Assembly (NCBI GenBank): GCA_963621965.1
Contig: CAVFGN010000045.1
Coordinates: 1-11,827 of the forward strand
Reading direction: 5' to 3'
Origin: JAEELC01 sp963621965
GTDB taxonomy: Bacteria > Bacillota_I > Bacilli_A > Acholeplasmatales > Anaeroplasmataceae
Length of the DNA: 11,827 nucleotides
The stretch's first letter is position 1; each line of letters opens with the position of its first letter. This document shows positions 10,134-11,827 of the stretch, one piece after another. The notes under the pieces are model-generated. The model searched no databases. It saw nothing but the letters and a program-made list of their open reading frames with translations, and was not told the DNA's origin. Both the position numbers and the translations under genes were made by a program.

Positions 10134-10822
10134 CCTGCTTGATATGCTTGATCGTTAGGTAGATTGCTTGGAGCAAAGCTACGATAATACTAGATCTTCT
10201 TTTGGGTAACTCTTTTCTTTATTTCATTGTTAATAAAGGTCATGTTATCATCTTGTAAATCAACACAACAACTATAATTTTCAAGTTGTCGTAAATCTTT
10301 AAATATTGCAGAAATAGAAACTTCCCTTAATAATGGGGCATTAAAAACGAAACAATCATACATTCCATTTTCATTTGGAGTTGTGTCTATCCAAACTGTT
10401 GGTTTATTTTTTCCTCTTTTCTTATATTTCCTATAACGAAAGGCCGTAGATGAGGTATAATATACAAATGGTAACTATCTATCTGTAGAACCAATGTAAT
10501 CTATAGATAGTGCTCCATAATCATTCAAAATTTGAGGTATTTCAAAATGAGCTATGGGAGGATCTCCATAAGGATCTTCTCTACTGCATCTACACCTATC
10601 AATAGCTTTACAATCTACTGGAATACAATTAATAGATAAATATAAATCTTTAGTTGGTAATACTCCTTTTAAAGAATATTCTTTTAATATCTATAATCGT
10701 TCATCTATTATGTCTTGTTCTAATTGTTCCATAGACATAGATAGATTAGTATGATAACCTCTTAATCCAGCAACAATGTCATTCCTAATAGCAGAAGCTA
10801 GTTTTTCAATTTGATTATACAT
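10130..10822 (-). CDS. Conserved crAss-like head-tail connector/tail-ring candidate (230 aa, TAG = Gln)
   Basis: ATG at 10822 to TGA at 10130-10132; 231 codons that stay open only if TAG is sense. In-frame TAG codons fall at residues 44, 116 and 211, each where glutamine fits (ERL-Q-ILKEY, TDR-Q-LPFVYY, KKI-Q-YYRS). The N-terminus (EKLASAIRNDIVAGLRGYH, SMSMEQLEQDI) is helical. A cysteine cluster, C66, C71, C77 and C79, follows, then a basic stretch (FRYRKYKKRGKNK, about residues 127-139). No signal peptide or membrane segment is visible. I recognise the overall pattern (GLRGYH, SMSMEQLE, SINCIPVDC) as resembling a conserved small protein of the crAss-like tail block. The connector/ring role is inferred from its place directly after a capsid-type gene. 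The start has no Shine-Dalgarno site and lies 66 bases from the preceding gene, behind a terminator. Its TGA overlaps the next ATG as ATGA. Confidence 0.75.
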
Positions 10823-10830
10823 AAATATAA

Positions 10831-10864
10831 ATAAAAAGGCGAAGGCGATTAAACGCCCTCGCCT
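10831..10864 (-). terminator. Intrinsic (Rho-independent) terminator after the 306-aa gene
   Basis: Read on the minus strand, AGGCGAGGGCG (10864-10854), a six-base loop TTTAAT, and CGCCTTCGCCT (10847-10837) form an 11-bp GC-rich stem with a single G-U pair. A T-rich tail, TTTTTAT, follows. It begins 23 bases after the TAA of the 306-aa gene, as expected for a terminator. There is no T tract on the plus-strand side, so it acts in one direction. The tail ends only about eight bases before the ATG of the next gene, so the hairpin also fills that gene's translation-initiation region. Confidence 0.85.
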
Positions 10865-10887
10865 AAAGGTTATAATAAAATTTATTC

Positions 10888-11808
10888 TTATGCAGGAACT
10901 TTTTCAATTCCTGCCTCAGGAGCAATTTTTGTCAAAGCAGCTTCAAACTCAGCAGCCAAATCACTCTTAACATAGAATACATGAGTTGTAACAGACTTAA
11001 CAGTATCGCCAACTGCATTCAATCCAAGAATACCTCTATTAGTACAATAGTGAATAGTATATTGATTATACTTAGCACCAACAATAGGAGTTTCATCTTG
11101 ATTAATACCAAATGCGCGAGTACGTGCAGAAGTCGGGAGACGAAGATTATGAAGAAGGAATGAATATGTGCCAAAACCTTCTTTACCAACAAAGTAACCT
11201 TCCTCTGTTGCAATAACAGCAGCGTTAGAGGTTTTCTCATTAAGATCATCCAAGGATCTAACTACTGTGTATTCACCCATTCCAAAGTGAGCTGATTCAT
11301 CGAACTTCTCAATATTTACCTTTTTAAATCTCTGGTATTCAGTAGTAGCTTCAATAGTAATAAATGTACCGCTATAGGAGACATTCAAGAGCTTATCACC
11401 ATAAACTAGAACATCATATTTCTTAATAGTCTTTACAAGAGCTTCTGCTGTTTTATCAGGTGTAGAGAAAACGAAATCGACAGCGAAAGGTTTACCTTTA
11501 AGAATCATGTCATTTGAATAACGAGAATCTTGAGATGCCTGAGAAAGTCCAATATAGAGGGCAAGTCTGAAGGTATCTCCTGCCTTACCATTGATTTGAG
11601 ATAAGTCAATTGTAACTTTAGCCATCTCAGGATCTGATGCTTCTGCTTTGTAAATGGCAGTAACACTGTCGCTCTTAAAGTTATTTACTCTCTTAATATG
11701 CAAACTTGCTGGTTTAGTGTCGGTTGCATCCTGTGCAGACCACAACGGCTTACCAGTTGTAAGGTCTACATTTGAATTAATTACATTGGTTGTTGTAAAT
11801 TGAAACAT
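10888..11808 (-). CDS. Probable capsid-associated virion protein of a crAss-like phage (306 aa)
   Basis: A complete ATG-to-TAA frame of 306 codons. It begins MFQFTTTNVINSN, has no signal peptide or membrane segment, and alternates short polar and beta-type stretches (for example VTIDLSQI near residue 70 and GTFITIEATTEY near residue 155). That pattern fits an all-beta or mixed virion protein. It precedes the tail block, where crAss-like genomes carry capsid genes, but it is too short for the roughly 500-aa crAss-like major capsid protein. An auxiliary, decoration or head-fibre protein is therefore more likely; this is inference from position. It differs from every downstream gene: its eight glutamines are all CAA/CAG, with no in-frame TAG, and its base composition looks less AT-rich, as in a highly expressed gene. 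A strong terminator follows it. The 19 bases upstream inside the window are AT-rich with no Shine-Dalgarno site. The reading frame is certain; the function is not. Confidence 0.7.
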   Translation of the reverse strand: MFQFTTTNVINSNVDLTTGKPLWSAQDATDTKPASLHIKRVNNFKSDSVTAIYKAEASDPEMAKVTIDLSQINGKAGDTFRLALYIGLSQASQDSRYSNDMILKGKPFAVDFVFSTPDKTAEALVKTIKKYDVLVYGDKLLNVSYSGTFITIEATTEYQRFKKVNIEKFDESAHFGMGEYTVVRSLDDLNEKTSNAAVIATEEGYFVGKEGFGTYSFLLHNLRLPTSARTRAFGINQDETPIVGAKYNQYTIHYCTNRGILGLNAVGDTVKSVTTHVFYVKSDLAAEFEAALTKIAPEAGIEKVPA

Positions 11809-11827
11809 AATTTAAATTATTTTTAAC

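Noticed and set aside
11019..11249. Minus-strand 76-aa ORF inside the 306-aa gene
   Set aside because: It is out of frame with, and fully inside, a complete well-formed gene; its leucine-rich text is a frame shadow.
1..11827. A suppressor tRNA, CRISPR array or insertion element in the window
   Set aside because: Coding sequence covers almost every base; I found no cloverleaf, regular repeat-spacer pattern or inverted-repeat-bounded transposase. The only clear hairpin is the terminator.

Overview
The window looks like a piece of the virion-structure block of a crAss-like bacteriophage (order Crassvirales), whose known hosts are gut Bacteroidales. The evidence is an AT-rich genome, absence of Shine-Dalgarno sites, protein motifs I recognise from the crAss-like tail module, and above all use of TAG as a sense codon. 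Every gene lies on the minus strand, so the text reads from the right edge to the left edge.

Under the standard code the region appears as a string of short broken ORFs. Read with TAG as glutamine (translation table 15), the fragments join, in constant frame, into six genes: a 306-aa virion protein (10888-11808), a hairpin terminator (about 10831-10864), a 230-aa protein (10130-10822), a 231-aa protein (9438-10133), a 340-aa protein (8416-9438), a 1151-aa protein (4964-8419, containing a 320-base N gap) and a protein of at least 1655 aa (1-4967, running off the left edge very near its end). Reading by hand I counted at least 56 in-frame TAG codons in the last five genes. The frames I followed contain no internal TAA or TGA, and the five gene ends inside the window are TAA (two) or TGA (three).

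The five genes downstream of the terminator are packed without gaps: three junctions are ATGA overlaps and one is TAATG. That suggests one polycistronic late message with coupled translation. By order and motifs, the first gene is probably a capsid-associated protein, the next three probably form the head-tail connector/ring part of a podovirus-like tail, and the two giant proteins are probably the distal tail barrel or muzzle. These functional names are inferences from crAss-like gene order. The ORFs themselves are well supported.

The most interesting points are the recoding; the uneven TAG load (none in the first gene, very high in the last); a strong terminator with no room for a promoter between it and the next gene; and an AT-hook-like motif in the 340-aa protein that is translated only if two or more TAG codons are read through. 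There are no gene-free stretches over 300 bases, no tRNA genes, no CRISPR arrays and no mobile elements that I can see.
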